Assembly (NCBI GenBank): GCA_049323455.1
Contig: JBMONF010000065.1
Span: forward strand, 1-64,000
Source: Hypericibacter sp049323455
GTDB lineage: Bacteria > Pseudomonadota > Alphaproteobacteria > Dongiales > Dongiaceae
Reading direction: 5' to 3'
Length of the DNA: 64,000 bases
Positions 8,869-16,986 of the stretch are shown piece after piece. The notes below the pieces were generated by a model. The model searched no databases. It saw only the letters and a program-made list of their open reading frames with translations, and was not told the DNA's origin. The translations under genes were made by a program, and so were the position numbers. Position 1 is the first letter of the stretch. The number at the start of each line of letters is the position of its first letter.

Positions 8869-9678
8869 ATGCCGCACGTGCACAGACGCGCACCCCTGGA
8901 TACCGTCCTGCGGCACCACAGTCCGATCGTCATCCTCGCGCTCGCTGGCATCACGGGCTTTGCTTGGGCATACATCCTCGCCGGTGTTGGCATGAGCATG
9001 AGCGCCATCGATATGTCGGCAATGGCCGACATGGGGGCCACGACGATGGCGCCGGCGCCGTGGTCGGCGACCGACGCGGTGTTCGTCTTCCTGATGTGGT
9101 GGATCATGATGATTGCCATGATGGTCCCGAGCGCCGGCCCTATGGCACTGCTGTTTGCCGCGATCGCTCGCAAGCGGCAGACCCAGGCGATGCCATACCT
9201 CGCGACGAGTGCGTTCCTCGCCGGCTACCTGGCGGTGTGGGGCCTCTTCAGCGCCGTCGCGGCGTTCCTGCATTGGGGGCTGGAAGCGAGCGGGCTGCTG
9301 ACGCCAATGATGACCACATCCAGTGGGCTGCTCGATGGCCTGGTGTTAGCTGGGGCGGGGCTATACCAGTTGACGCCACTCAAGCAGGCGTGCCTCGGTC
9401 ACTGTCGTCAGCCAGCCAAGTTCATCACTTGGCGCTGGCGGACGGGGATCTCGGGTGCACTCCGAATGGGTGCCACGCACGGCACCTATTGCCTGGGATG
9501 CTGCTGGTTCCTGATGGGGCTTCTATTCTTCGGGGGTGTCATGAACCTCTACTGGATCGCGGGGATCGCCAGCTACGTACTAGCCGAGAAGCTCATTCCT
9601 CACGGACGCTGGCTGCACCACGCAGCGGGCGCAGCGCTTGCGATCGCCGGCACGATCATCCTAATCGATTCGGTTTAA
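8869..9678 (+). CDS. DUF2182 integral membrane protein, predicted metal-binding
   Basis: The 269-aa protein has about seven hydrophobic segments. A Met-rich, probably periplasmic loop lies after the first (MSMSAIDMSAMADMGATTM, residues about 43-62). MWWIMMIAMMVPSAGPMALL is a family signature. Later come LKQACLGHC and THGTYCLGCCWFLMG, with two cysteine pairs. Met-rich loops and Cys/His pairs suggest handling of a soft metal such as copper, but this is inference. It follows the DUF1326 gene directly, and the pair is likely a functional unit. Confidence 0.85.
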   Translation: MPHVHRRAPLDTVLRHHSPIVILALAGITGFAWAYILAGVGMSMSAIDMSAMADMGATTMAPAPWSATDAVFVFLMWWIMMIAMMVPSAGPMALLFAAIARKRQTQAMPYLATSAFLAGYLAVWGLFSAVAAFLHWGLEASGLLTPMMTTSSGLLDGLVLAGAGLYQLTPLKQACLGHCRQPAKFITWRWRTGISGALRMGATHGTYCLGCCWFLMGLLFFGGVMNLYWIAGIASYVLAEKLIPHGRWLHHAAGAALAIAGTIILIDSV

Positions 9679-9730
9679 TCGTAGAACGGGCGAGCAACGA
9701 TGGCTCTTCACGAAGCGTCCGCCGGCGCGG

Positions 9731-10204
9731 ATGGCCCCAATGAGTAATCCAAGGATCATTAACATCGCCGAACTGCCGTGGCGACGGTGCTCCCGAAGTG
9801 AGCGCATCACCATCGAGTTCAAGGATCCGGCCCGCCACCTCGGGTCAACCGTCTCTGGCTTTCGGATTGAGCGCCTGGCGCCCGGCAAGCAGGCATCGCC
9901 CCTTCATCGCCATCACCTGCAAGAAGAGCTGTTCTTGATTCTCGGTGGGGTGGGAGTGCTGCGTCACGGCGATCGGGAAGTTCCAGTCGGGCCGGGCGAC
10001 TTCATCGTTTATCCACCGGGAGAGCGGGCGCCCCACACCTTCGTGAACAACGGCTCCGAGCCGCTCGAATTCATCGCTACGGGCAATCGCGTATCGTACG
10101 AGGTCTGTGAATATCCGGAGGACGGGACCGTCTACGTCGAGGTACTCGATAGAACGTTGCGGAATGAGGACATTCCGGGCACCCGCGAAACCATCGAAGA
10201 TTGA
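9731..10204 (+). CDS. Cupin-domain protein
   Basis: This single-domain cupin of 157 aa has motif 1 PLHRHHLQEELFLILGGVG (the His-His-Glu metal triad, G-x5-H-x-H-x3,4-E-x6-G form) and motif 2 PGDFIVYPPGERAPHTFVN with the final His. It could bind a metal and serve as a small-molecule sensor, isomerase or dioxygenase; which one cannot be told. The start is ATG 9731 or ATG 9740 (MSNPRII); neither has a strong Shine-Dalgarno. It is the last gene of the inverted-repeat-bounded segment and is visibly less G+C-rich than the flanking chromosome. Confidence 0.75.
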   Translation: MAPMSNPRIINIAELPWRRCSRSERITIEFKDPARHLGSTVSGFRIERLAPGKQASPLHRHHLQEELFLILGGVGVLRHGDREVPVGPGDFIVYPPGERAPHTFVNNGSEPLEFIATGNRVSYEVCEYPEDGTVYVEVLDRTLRNEDIPGTRETIED

Positions 10205-10451
10205 TGCATCGAAGAGAATTGATGATTCAAGAGAACCGCCGCCGCGCGTCGGGCGGCTGGCGCGGCTCGGCGGGGAAGCGGGCCATTTTATGCGAGCGTA
10301 CTTGTCTTGCACATGACGAAACGTCGGCTTGGGGTCAAACTGCGAAGTGATGGCAGTTCGCGCACCATGCCGAGCTAAGGCCTGATTCCCGAAGTTTGGG
10401 GCGAGCGGAACCGAACCGAAACCGCCTGCCGCTGGTGTCCTGAGCTCAGTT
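10205..10451. other. Non-coding right arm of the mobile segment
   Basis: There is no gene or transposase remnant here. It contains a stretch CGTCGGCTTGGGGTCAAACT near 10325 and then runs into the right inverted repeat. Confidence 0.4.
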
Positions 10452-10473
10452 TCCACACATTAAAATAATGGCC
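10452..10473 (-). repeat. Right terminal inverted repeat of the mobile segment
   Basis: TCCACACATTAAAATAATGG plus CC. It is the reverse complement of the left end with three mismatches and is followed, two bases later, by the 14-bp direct repeat GGGTAGGGAGGGGG (10476-10489). Confidence 0.65.
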
Positions 10474-10514
10474 CGGGGTAGGGAGGGGGTGTTAGGCAGA
10501 TCCAGGCGAAGGCT

Positions 10515-11033
10515 TCAGCGCCGCCCGCGCGGGCCTCGCAGCGGGAGGCCCCTGCGCCAAGGCGCCGCGCCGAGGCGCTCGCGCGTGGGCTCGCCCGTCG
10601 GCCGCCAGCCTTCGGGCGCCAGCTCGAAGCTCTCGAAGAGGAAGGCCGGCGCCACCACGCAAGTGACCAGCGTGAAGAGCCCCAGCGTGCGCGCGCTCTG
10701 CCAGCAGCCGGCCGGCACGGTCGCCTGCGGCCGCTCGCCCGCGGCCAGATCGAGACCGAGGCGATGCTCCTCGCGCCGGCTGCCGTCGGGCGAGAGCGTC
10801 AACTCCAAGGCGCCGCCGCTGTGGAAGATCCAGAGCTCGTCGGCATCGGTGACGCGATGCCAGCGCGAGATCTCGCCCGCCTCGAGCAGATAGTGGATCG
10901 CCGTCATATGGCCGCGCCCGCCGCCCGGGCCTTGATGCCGGTAGGTCTCGCGATACCAGCCGCCCTCGGGATGCCGGACGAGGCCCAGCTGCTCGATCAG
11001 GCCGGGGGCGGTATCCGACAGCGGGCGGCTCAT
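10515..11033 (-). CDS. Cupin_5 / DUF985 family protein
   Basis: The 172-aa product shows the DUF985 pattern: IEQLGLVRHPEGGWYRETYRH at the N-terminus, TAIHYLLEAGEISRWHRVTDADELWIFHSGGALEL in the middle, and VPAGCWQSARTLGLFTLVTCVVAPAFLFESFELA towards the end. Members are small RmlC-like beta-barrels with no settled function; some eukaryotic relatives have sugar- or nucleotide-related roles. It ends in an Arg/Pro-rich tail. It lies 13 nt downstream of the glutathione S-transferase gene on the same strand, so the two are likely co-transcribed. Confidence 0.8.
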   Translation of the reverse strand: MSRPLSDTAPGLIEQLGLVRHPEGGWYRETYRHQGPGGGRGHMTAIHYLLEAGEISRWHRVTDADELWIFHSGGALELTLSPDGSRREEHRLGLDLAAGERPQATVPAGCWQSARTLGLFTLVTCVVAPAFLFESFELAPEGWRPTGEPTRERLGAAPWRRGLPLRGPRGRR

Positions 11034-11046
11034 TCGCGCCAGCCCT

Positions 11047-11664
11047 TCATTTGGGCTCGTGGGGCACGGTCGCGAGCATGGAGGGGCGCTGGCTGAACTT
11101 GGCGTACCAGGCGGCGAGCGTCGGCCGGCCGGGGCGCCAATCCTCCGAAGGGAAGCGGAAATCGAGCCAGCCGAGCAGGACCGCGGTGGCGATGAGGGAG
11201 ATGTCGATCTTGTCGCCGAAGCCGCGGGCCTCGGCCTCGAGCTTGTCGAGCCCGCGCCTGACCACGCCCTTCTGCCGCTCGATCCAGCCCGGCGACTGCT
11301 CGTTGGCCGGGCGCCGCGTCTCGTTCAGCCGCAGAACCGCGGCATCGAGCGTGCCGTCGGCCAGCGCATGGCGGCGCAGCACCCGCCAGCGCTCGGGGCC
11401 CGAGGGCGGAAACATCTTCGGGCCTTTGTGCAGGCTGTCGAGATAGTCGCAGATGACGAGCGAGTCGTAGAGCCAGCCCTCCGGCGTGTCGAGGGTCGGC
11501 ACCTTGCCCAGGGGATTGTCTTTCGGCAGGTCGGTGTGGGGATCCCAGGGCAGCGTCAAGACCCGCTCGATGCGGCCTTCGAGGCCGGTCTCGTGCGCCA
11601 TCACCAGGACTTTGCGCACGAAGGGGCTGGTGGTCGAGTAGCGCAGAACGAGCTTGTCGGTCAT
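11047..11664 (-). CDS. Glutathione S-transferase family protein
   Basis: The 205-aa protein has a thioredoxin-like N-terminal half (LVLRYSTTSPFVRKVLVMAHE, with a TSPF active-site Ser in place of a Cys) and cis-Pro segment NPLGKVPTLDTPEGWLYDSLVICDYLD, which binds the gamma-glutamyl moiety of glutathione. An all-helical C-terminal half ends in RPTLAAWYAKFSQRPSMLATVP. The family conjugates or reduces electrophiles with glutathione; the substrate is not predictable. The neighbouring gloB also uses glutathione adducts. Confidence 0.85.
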   Translation of the reverse strand: MTDKLVLRYSTTSPFVRKVLVMAHETGLEGRIERVLTLPWDPHTDLPKDNPLGKVPTLDTPEGWLYDSLVICDYLDSLHKGPKMFPPSGPERWRVLRRHALADGTLDAAVLRLNETRRPANEQSPGWIERQKGVVRRGLDKLEAEARGFGDKIDISLIATAVLLGWLDFRFPSEDWRPGRPTLAAWYAKFSQRPSMLATVPHEPK

Positions 11665-11709
11665 GGGATCTCCTCTGTCGCCGTTAGGGCAGGCGCTGCG
11701 AGCGGGGCT

Positions 11710-12480
11710 TCAGAAACTGTCCTTGCGCCGGCGGATCTCGCCGAAGACTTCGTGGGCCGGCGCGCCCTCGAGCCCGAGCCGGCGGGCGATCGCCGGATCG
11801 TCGGCGCGCAGGAACGGGTTGGCGGCCCGTTCGCTTTCCATCGTTGAGGGGATGGTGGGCCGGCCTTGCGCCCTGAGCGCCTTCACCTCGGCGGCGCGCG
11901 CCTTGAGCGCCTCGTTGTCGGGATCGACCGTCAGCGCGAAGCGCGCATTGGCCTCGGTATATTCGTGGCCGCAATAGATGCGGGTCTCGCCGGGCAGCGC
12001 CTTGAGCTTCGAGAGCGAGCCCCACATGGTGGGCGGGTCGCCCTCGAACAGCCGCCCGCAGCCGAGCGAGAACAGGGTGTCGCCGCAGAAAAGGGCGTGC
12101 GCGCTCTCGAACCAGAAGGCGATATGGCCGCGCGTATGGCCCGGGATGAACAGCACGCGGGCAGCCAGGCGTCCGAAGCGGAAGCCCGAGGCCTCGTCCA
12201 CCGCCTCGTCGATCTCGGGGATGCGGGCGCGGTCATAGGCCGGCCCTACCACGCGAGCGCCGGTCGCGGCCTTGATGCCGCGATTGCCGCCGCAATGATC
12301 GGCGTGATGGTGCGTGTTGAGGACGTGGGTGAGCCGCCAGCCGCGCGCGGCCGCGGCCTCCAGCACCGGCTGGGATTCGGAGGGATCGACCACGCCCGTG
12401 AGCGCGCTCGCGGGCTCGTGCAGCAGATAGCCGTAATTGTCCCTGAGCAGCGGGACGAGCGCGATCTCGAGCGAGGCCAT
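11710..12480 (-). CDS. gloB: Hydroxyacylglutathione hydrolase (glyoxalase II)
   Basis: The 256-aa metallo-beta-lactamase-fold enzyme hydrolyses S-lactoylglutathione to lactate and glutathione, the second step of methylglyoxal detoxification. The binuclear metal motif THHHADHCGG lies at residues about 56-65. Other ligands are seen in the IPGHTRGHIAFWF and CGDTLFSLGCGRLFEG segments. The C-terminal glutathione-binding region includes CGHEYTEANARFAL and PTIPSTMESERAANPFLRA. The start MASLEIALVPLLRDNYGYL is the family-typical start. A methyltransferase gene is divergent on the other side of a 410-bp repeat-bearing spacer. Confidence 0.95.
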   Translation of the reverse strand: MASLEIALVPLLRDNYGYLLHEPASALTGVVDPSESQPVLEAAAARGWRLTHVLNTHHHADHCGGNRGIKAATGARVVGPAYDRARIPEIDEAVDEASGFRFGRLAARVLFIPGHTRGHIAFWFESAHALFCGDTLFSLGCGRLFEGDPPTMWGSLSKLKALPGETRIYCGHEYTEANARFALTVDPDNEALKARAAEVKALRAQGRPTIPSTMESERAANPFLRADDPAIARRLGLEGAPAHEVFGEIRRRKDSF

Positions 12481-12585
12481 GAAGCGGGCTCTTTCTTGCC
12501 GGGGGCGAACCTTAGCAAGCGAGGGCGTCGGGCGGCAAATGGGCTGTCATCACTCACCTGTCGTGCCCGCGGCGGAGCGAGGTCA

Positions 12586-12816
12586 TGCGCATAAAGTTCC
12601 TTCATTCGTCGTCCCAGACGCTAGGCGAGCCCGAAGCCCGCAAGGGCTTTGGATTGCGAGCCTTGCGACCTGCCTTCGCCGAAGCGAAGCCTCGGCTTCG
12701 CGCAGGCAGGTCTGGGACCCAGAGCGACATCGAGCCCGGCATCGGGATGGGTCCGGGATAGCTCGGTTTGCCAACGAAATCGAAGATTTCGGGCAAACCG
12801 GCTTCCGGGACGACTT
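12586..12816. repeat. Long dispersed repeat, family E copy 1
   Basis: The unit starts ATGCGCATAAAGTTCCTTCA, continues with CGTCCCAGACGCTAGGCGAG and CGAGCCTTGCGACCTGCCTTCGC, and contains GCGCAGGCAGGTCTGGGACC. It is strongly similar to 30730-31003. Apart from the repeat, the 12481-12890 spacer between gloB and the methyltransferase gene shows no gene. The short reading frames inside it (ending SPSVWDDE) are repeat-derived. Confidence 0.75.
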
Positions 12817-12890
12817 AAACTTACATGCATGCCTTAGCGCGGCCCCGAACCGGCGATGCCCCGTTAGCCTTCCCTTGCTATAATGCCGCC

Positions 12891-13631
12891 ATGTGGAACG
12901 ACGCCGTCGATCTGCGCGATTTCTACGCGACACCCTTGGGCCAGATGGCGCGCCACCTGATCCGCCGCCGGCTGCGGCAGATCTGGCCGGATCTCGCCGG
13001 CTTGTCGGTGCTGGGGCTGGGCTATGCCGCGCCCTACCTGCGCCAGTTCCGCCCGGAGGCGCAGCGCGTGCTGGCGCTGATGCCGGCGGCGCAGGGCATC
13101 GTGCATTGGCCGCCGGAGGGACCGGGCCTCGCGGCGCTGGTGGACGAGACCGACCTGCCGCTGCCCGACCGCTCGATCGACCGCGTGCTGCTGGTGCATG
13201 GGCTCGAGTGCGCCGAGCATTTGCGCGACCTCTTGCGCGAGATCTGGCGCGTCATGGCCGACAACGGCCGCCTGATCGCGGTGGTGCCGAACCGGCGCGG
13301 CATCTGGGCGAGGAGCGACCGCACCCCCTTCGGCCAGGGCCAGACCTTCTCGCCGCCGCAGCTCTCGCGCCTGATGCGCGACAACATGTTCACGCCGACC
13401 CAGAGCGGCGAGGCCCTGTTCCTGCCGCCCTTCCGCTCGGGCTGGCTGCTCAAGACCGCGCCCGCCTGGGAGCGGGTCGGCAGCCGCTGGTTCCCGCGCT
13501 TCGCGGGCGTGGTGATGATCGAGGCCGGCAAGCAGCTTTACGGCGTGGCTGCCGCCAGGCCCAAGGCCAAGCGCCGCGCTGCGGTCGTCGCCTTCCCGCA
13601 GATCGCCCGGCGCGACGGCGAAGGCGCGTGA
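12891..13631 (+). CDS. Class I SAM-dependent methyltransferase
   Basis: The 246-aa product starts MWNDAVDLRDFYATPLGQMARHLI, typical of the alphaproteobacterial methyltransferases encoded beside gloB. Motif I is degenerate (LSVLGLGYAAPYL). The post-I and catalytic-loop regions are LPLPDRSIDRVLLVHGLECAEHL and WRVMADNGRLIAVVPNRRGIWARSD, as in Methyltransf_11 proteins. The substrate is unknown. ATG 12891 is preferred to 12825, because the extension falls in the repeat-rich spacer. Confidence 0.8.
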   Translation: MWNDAVDLRDFYATPLGQMARHLIRRRLRQIWPDLAGLSVLGLGYAAPYLRQFRPEAQRVLALMPAAQGIVHWPPEGPGLAALVDETDLPLPDRSIDRVLLVHGLECAEHLRDLLREIWRVMADNGRLIAVVPNRRGIWARSDRTPFGQGQTFSPPQLSRLMRDNMFTPTQSGEALFLPPFRSGWLLKTAPAWERVGSRWFPRFAGVVMIEAGKQLYGVAAARPKAKRRAAVVAFPQIARRDGEGA

Positions 13632-13671
13632 GCGCGGGGCGCGGTGCCGCTTCCGCATCGGCTTCGTCGGC

Positions 13672-15564
13672 TCACTTGCGGTCCTGGTCGGGTCGAAGGA
13701 AGCCTTCGACGTGACGGTAGAGCGTGGTGCGCGAGATGCCGAGAATGCGCGCGGCCTCGCTCACGTTGCGCCCGGTTTCCTCGAAGGTGCGCAGGATCTG
13801 CTGGCAGCGGCTGCGCCGCAGCTCGCTGCCGCGGCAGTGCGGGCAGGCGGCTTCCGCCGGCGACAGGACGGCCGCGACCATCGTCTCGTCGATCGGGCCT
13901 TCGCCGGCCCCCAGTGCGATGCGCTGCAGCACGGAGCGCAGCTCGCGGAAGTTCCCCGGCCAGTCATGGCCGGCAAGCACCGCGATCGCACTGTCGGTGA
14001 TGGCGAGGCCGGGGGCGATCCGGCCGAGCGTGAATTGCACCGCGCGCTGGAAGTCCGACCGGCTGCGCAGCGTCGGCAAAGCGACGGTGACGGCGTTGAG
14101 CCGGTAGAGCAGGTCGCGCCGGAAGCCGCCGCCGCCGGCGAGAGCGTCCAGGTCGCGGTTCGTCGCCGAGACGATCTGAACGTCGACGCGATGCGCCTTG
14201 GCTTCGCCGATCGGGCGCACTTCATAGTCGTCGAGGAACCGCAGCAGCGCGGCCTGCGCCGGCAGAGGGATCTCGCCCACCTCGTCGAGGAACAGCGTGC
14301 CGCCGTCGGCGTCCTGGATCAGGCCCTTCGATCCTTCGCGCCGCGCGTCGGTGAAGGCGCCGCGGCCGTAGCCGAACAGCTCGGCGATGAACAGGCTTTC
14401 CGGGAGCGCGCCGCAATTGACCGCGACGAAACGCCCTTTCCGTCCGCTGACGGCATGCACGTGACGGGCGATCAGCTCCTTGCCGGTGCCGGTTTCGCCG
14501 GTGACATGGATCGGCATGCGCGCCGATACGGCACCGGACAGCACGCGCAACTGGCTCGTGACGCGGCTGTCCTCGGCGACGAACTCGATGCTGTCGGGCG
14601 CCGGCGGCGCAACGACGATATGCGGGCGCGCCGCGCCGACCGGGCGACCGCCGGCCGCCTCGCCGGTCTGGCGGCAGACCACGAACACCGCGCTGCCCGC
14701 ATGGTCGCGGATGCGCAGCACGTTGCCGGAGAGCAGCCGCGGCAGGACCTCGTCGAACCGGCTGCGAAACAATGCGTCGAAGCGGCTGCCTCGCTCGGCT
14801 CCCAGCCCGGCGAGCAGCCTGCTGCCGCGCCGGTTGATCGACCGGACCGTGCCGTCGCCGGACAGAGCCAGCACGCCGGCGCTGAGCGTGTTCAGGAACT
14901 CGACCCGCGGGTGGAACAGCAGCACGAGGGCGTCGGACTGCTCGGCGAAAATCAGCCCGTTCTCGATATGGGCCGCAGCCATCTGCACCAGGGCGAGGGT
15001 GTGATATTGCCGCGTCTCGCAATTCGACGACGCGTCGAGCAAGCCGACCAGCTCGCCGCTGCTGTTCAGGATCGGCGAGGCCATGCAGCTGACGTGGCGG
15101 TGGCACAAGAAGAAGTGCTCGCCGCCATGGACCGTGACGGGGTCGCGCGTCACGGCGGCGAGGCCGAGCGCATTGGTGCCGTGGCTGCGTTCGGACCAGG
15201 CGCTTCCCGGCACGATCTCGCGGCCGGAATCGCTGGTGCCGAAGGCCGGATCGGTGATGGTGTCGAGCACCACCCCCTCCGGATCGCCGAGCGCGATCAT
15301 GAAGTTCGTGCCCGCGATCTGGTTGTAGAGCAGCTGCATTTCGGCAAGCGCCAGGCTGCGCGCCCGCCCGGCTCGCTCGCGGCGCAGCCGCAGCTCCGCC
15401 GAGCTGTGCCGCAGGGCCTCGGGCCGCTCGCGAGGGTTGAGGCCGGTGGAAAGGCACCGTTGCCAGCTGGCGGCGATGTGCGGCGGCACCATGCCGGGCG
15501 GCAGGCGACCGGTGCGCTCGATCGCAGTCCTCGCCTGGTCGAGGGCCGTCTGAGAAGGCGCCAT
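13672..15564 (-). CDS. Sigma-54-dependent Fis-family activator, AcoR-like
   Basis: The 630-aa enhancer-binding protein has an N-terminal GAF-like sensor (residues about 75-205, including SWSERSHGTNALGLA and FFLCHRHVSCMASPI), a linker, an AAA+ domain, and a Fis-type HTH. The AAA+ domain shows Walker A GETGTGKE (356-363), loop 1 GAFTDA (402-407) in place of the canonical GAFTGA, Walker B GGTLFLDEVGE (421-431), and sensor FRRDLLYRLN (481-490). The HTH reads VSEAARILGISRTTLYRHV near the end. AcoR proteins activate sigma-54 promoters of acetoin or alcohol catabolism. It is divergent from an alcohol dehydrogenase with a sigma-54 promoter in between, so that operon is its likely target. Confidence 0.9.
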   Translation of the reverse strand: MAPSQTALDQARTAIERTGRLPPGMVPPHIAASWQRCLSTGLNPRERPEALRHSSAELRLRRERAGRARSLALAEMQLLYNQIAGTNFMIALGDPEGVVLDTITDPAFGTSDSGREIVPGSAWSERSHGTNALGLAAVTRDPVTVHGGEHFFLCHRHVSCMASPILNSSGELVGLLDASSNCETRQYHTLALVQMAAAHIENGLIFAEQSDALVLLFHPRVEFLNTLSAGVLALSGDGTVRSINRRGSRLLAGLGAERGSRFDALFRSRFDEVLPRLLSGNVLRIRDHAGSAVFVVCRQTGEAAGGRPVGAARPHIVVAPPAPDSIEFVAEDSRVTSQLRVLSGAVSARMPIHVTGETGTGKELIARHVHAVSGRKGRFVAVNCGALPESLFIAELFGYGRGAFTDARREGSKGLIQDADGGTLFLDEVGEIPLPAQAALLRFLDDYEVRPIGEAKAHRVDVQIVSATNRDLDALAGGGGFRRDLLYRLNAVTVALPTLRSRSDFQRAVQFTLGRIAPGLAITDSAIAVLAGHDWPGNFRELRSVLQRIALGAGEGPIDETMVAAVLSPAEAACPHCRGSELRRSRCQQILRTFEETGRNVSEAARILGISRTTLYRHVEGFLRPDQDRK

Positions 15565-15660
15565 CGGGATGTTTCCTCTTTCGCCGATGGAGCCCGACTT
15601 CTTCGCTCGGTTGTGCCGTCGGCCGGGAAACGATCCCGGACGGGACCGGTTCTGTCAATG

Positions 15661-15713
15661 TGAACCGTTCAACGGCGCTGCATCCGGTCGCGAGATTGTT
15701 CAGAAACTGGACA
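15661..15713. promoter_or_regulatory. Candidate activator binding sites upstream of the alcohol dehydrogenase operon
   Basis: TGAACCGTTCA (15661-15671) is a perfect palindrome with a one-base centre. TGTTCAGAAACTGGACA (15697-15713) is a 7-bp inverted repeat with one mismatch. Both share a GTTCA half and lie about 100 and 60 bp upstream of the sigma-54 promoter, where enhancer sites for an AcoR-type activator are expected. CGGTTC/GAACCG arms (15647-15667) overlap the first. Confidence 0.5.
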
Positions 15714-15767
15714 GCGACCCATCGTCGCGCGTGCCGCGCAGTGGCGAAAATCCGCGGTTTTCGCCGG

Positions 15768-15784
15768 TTGGCACGGCTCTTGGA
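15768..15784 (+). promoter_or_regulatory. Sigma-54 promoter of the alcohol dehydrogenase/ABC operon
   Basis: TTGGCACGGCTCTTGGA matches the TGGCAC-N5-TTGC consensus with GG at -24 (15770-15771) and GG instead of GC at -12 (15782-15783), with exactly 10 bp between. It is 87 bp upstream of the dehydrogenase start and points towards it. It fits the divergent sigma-54 activator. Confidence 0.65.
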
Positions 15785-15870
15785 AAGGAAGGCCGCCAGA
15801 AGCGGAACGATCGTCGCCCGTCGAAACCGCCGGGCGCCGTGAAGCCGGTCCACGCGCAAGAGGGAAGAAA

Positions 15871-16923
15871 ATGAGAGCGCAGGTACTCCACCGCTACGAC
15901 GAAAGCCTGAAAGCGGACAGCTGGGTCACGCTCGAGCAGGTTGACGATCCGAAAATCGAGAAATCGACCGACGTCATCGTGCGCATCGGCGGCGCGGGCG
16001 TGTGCCGCACCGATCTGCACATCATCGAAGGCGTCTGGAAGCCCCACATGGACCCCGACGGCAAGCATCTGCTGCCGCTCATCATGGGTCACGAGAACGC
16101 CGGCTGGATCGAGGAGGTCGGCGGCGAGGTCGAGGGCTTCAAGAAGGGCGATCCGGTGATCGTCCATCCGAAGATCACGGACGGCATCTGCCTCGCCTGC
16201 CGGCGCGGCCACGACATGCACGGGCCGGGCAAGTTCCCCGGCCTCGACAGCGATGGTGGCTATGCCGAGCTGCTCAAGACCTCGGTGCGCAACATCGTCA
16301 AGCTGCCGACCACGCTGGCGCCCAAGGACGTAGCGCCCTATGCCGACGCCGGGCTCACCGCCTATCGCGTCGTCAAGAAGGCGACCCGTCACCTGATGCC
16401 CGGCGAATACTGCGTCGTGATCGGCGCCGGCGGCCTGGGCCATATCGGCATCCAGTGCCTCAAGGCGATGTGCGCGGCCGCCATCATCGTGGTCGACAAG
16501 TCGAAGATCGCGCTCGATCTCGCCCAGGAGAGCGGCGCCGACCACCTGGTCGTCGCCGACGGCAACGAGGTCGAAGCCGTCCTTTCCCTGACCGGCGGGG
16601 CCGGCGCCGAGGCCGTGATCGACTTCGTCGGCGAGAAGGGAACCACGGCGAAGGGGCTCAAGATGACCCGGCCGATGGGCAACTACTACATCGTCGGCTA
16701 TGGCGAGGAGATCAAGATTCCCGCCGTCGACATGATCATCACCGAGCGAAACATCATCGGCAATCTCGTCGGCACCTGGGCGGAGCTGACCGAGCTGATG
16801 GCGCTCGCCGATCGCGGGCTGGTCGAGCTCGCCGTCCAGGAATACCGGCTCGACGACGCCAACCGGGCGCTCAGGGATCTGAACGAGGGGAAGGTGAAGG
16901 GACGGGCCGTGCTCATTCCATGA
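15871..16923 (+). CDS. Zinc-dependent NAD(P) alcohol dehydrogenase (MDR superfamily)
   Basis: The 350-aa medium-chain dehydrogenase has catalytic zinc ligands in GGAGVCRTDLHIIEG (Cys) and PLIMGHENAGWIEEVG (His-Glu). The Rossmann motif is VVIGAGGLGHIGIQCL, with VVDKSK suggesting NAD preference. The structural-zinc lobe reads DGICLACRRGHDMHG, so only two of the four usual cysteines are present; Asp and His may replace the others. It oxidises a primary or secondary alcohol, or reduces the carbonyl. Located after a sigma-54 promoter and 63 bp before an ABC importer, it probably acts on the alcohol or polyol the importer brings in. Confidence 0.85.
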   Translation: MRAQVLHRYDESLKADSWVTLEQVDDPKIEKSTDVIVRIGGAGVCRTDLHIIEGVWKPHMDPDGKHLLPLIMGHENAGWIEEVGGEVEGFKKGDPVIVHPKITDGICLACRRGHDMHGPGKFPGLDSDGGYAELLKTSVRNIVKLPTTLAPKDVAPYADAGLTAYRVVKKATRHLMPGEYCVVIGAGGLGHIGIQCLKAMCAAAIIVVDKSKIALDLAQESGADHLVVADGNEVEAVLSLTGGAGAEAVIDFVGEKGTTAKGLKMTRPMGNYYIVGYGEEIKIPAVDMIITERNIIGNLVGTWAELTELMALADRGLVELAVQEYRLDDANRALRDLNEGKVKGRAVLIP

Positions 16924-16986
16924 GCCTCCCGTCCGGGACGCCTCTCGAAAACACGCGCAGACAACATTCATTTGGGGAGGAAACAG

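Larger units (their letters stand above)
5917..10473. mobile_element. Inverted-repeat-bounded mobile segment carrying LuxR/TPR, DUF1326, DUF2182 and cupin genes
   Basis: The left end CCATTATCCTAAAGTGTGGA (5919-5938) and the right end TCCACACATTAAAATAATGG (10452-10471) are inverted repeats matching at 17 of 20 positions; the flanking GGCC extends the match to 22 bp. The 14-mer GGGTAGGGAGGGGG stands immediately outside both ends (5905-5918 and 10476-10489), as a target duplication would. The segment is about 4.55 kb and holds four plus-strand genes but no transposase, so it would have been mobilised in trans or has lost its transposase. The flanking 14-mer is G-rich and related to dispersed repeats, so the duplication reading is less certain than the inverted ends. 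Confidence 0.65.

Noticed and set aside
12604..12830. Short proteins ending in SPSVWDDE or SPGVWDDE as genes
   Set aside because: They lie wholly within the family E repeats and have no ribosome binding site or domain, so they are reported as repeats only.
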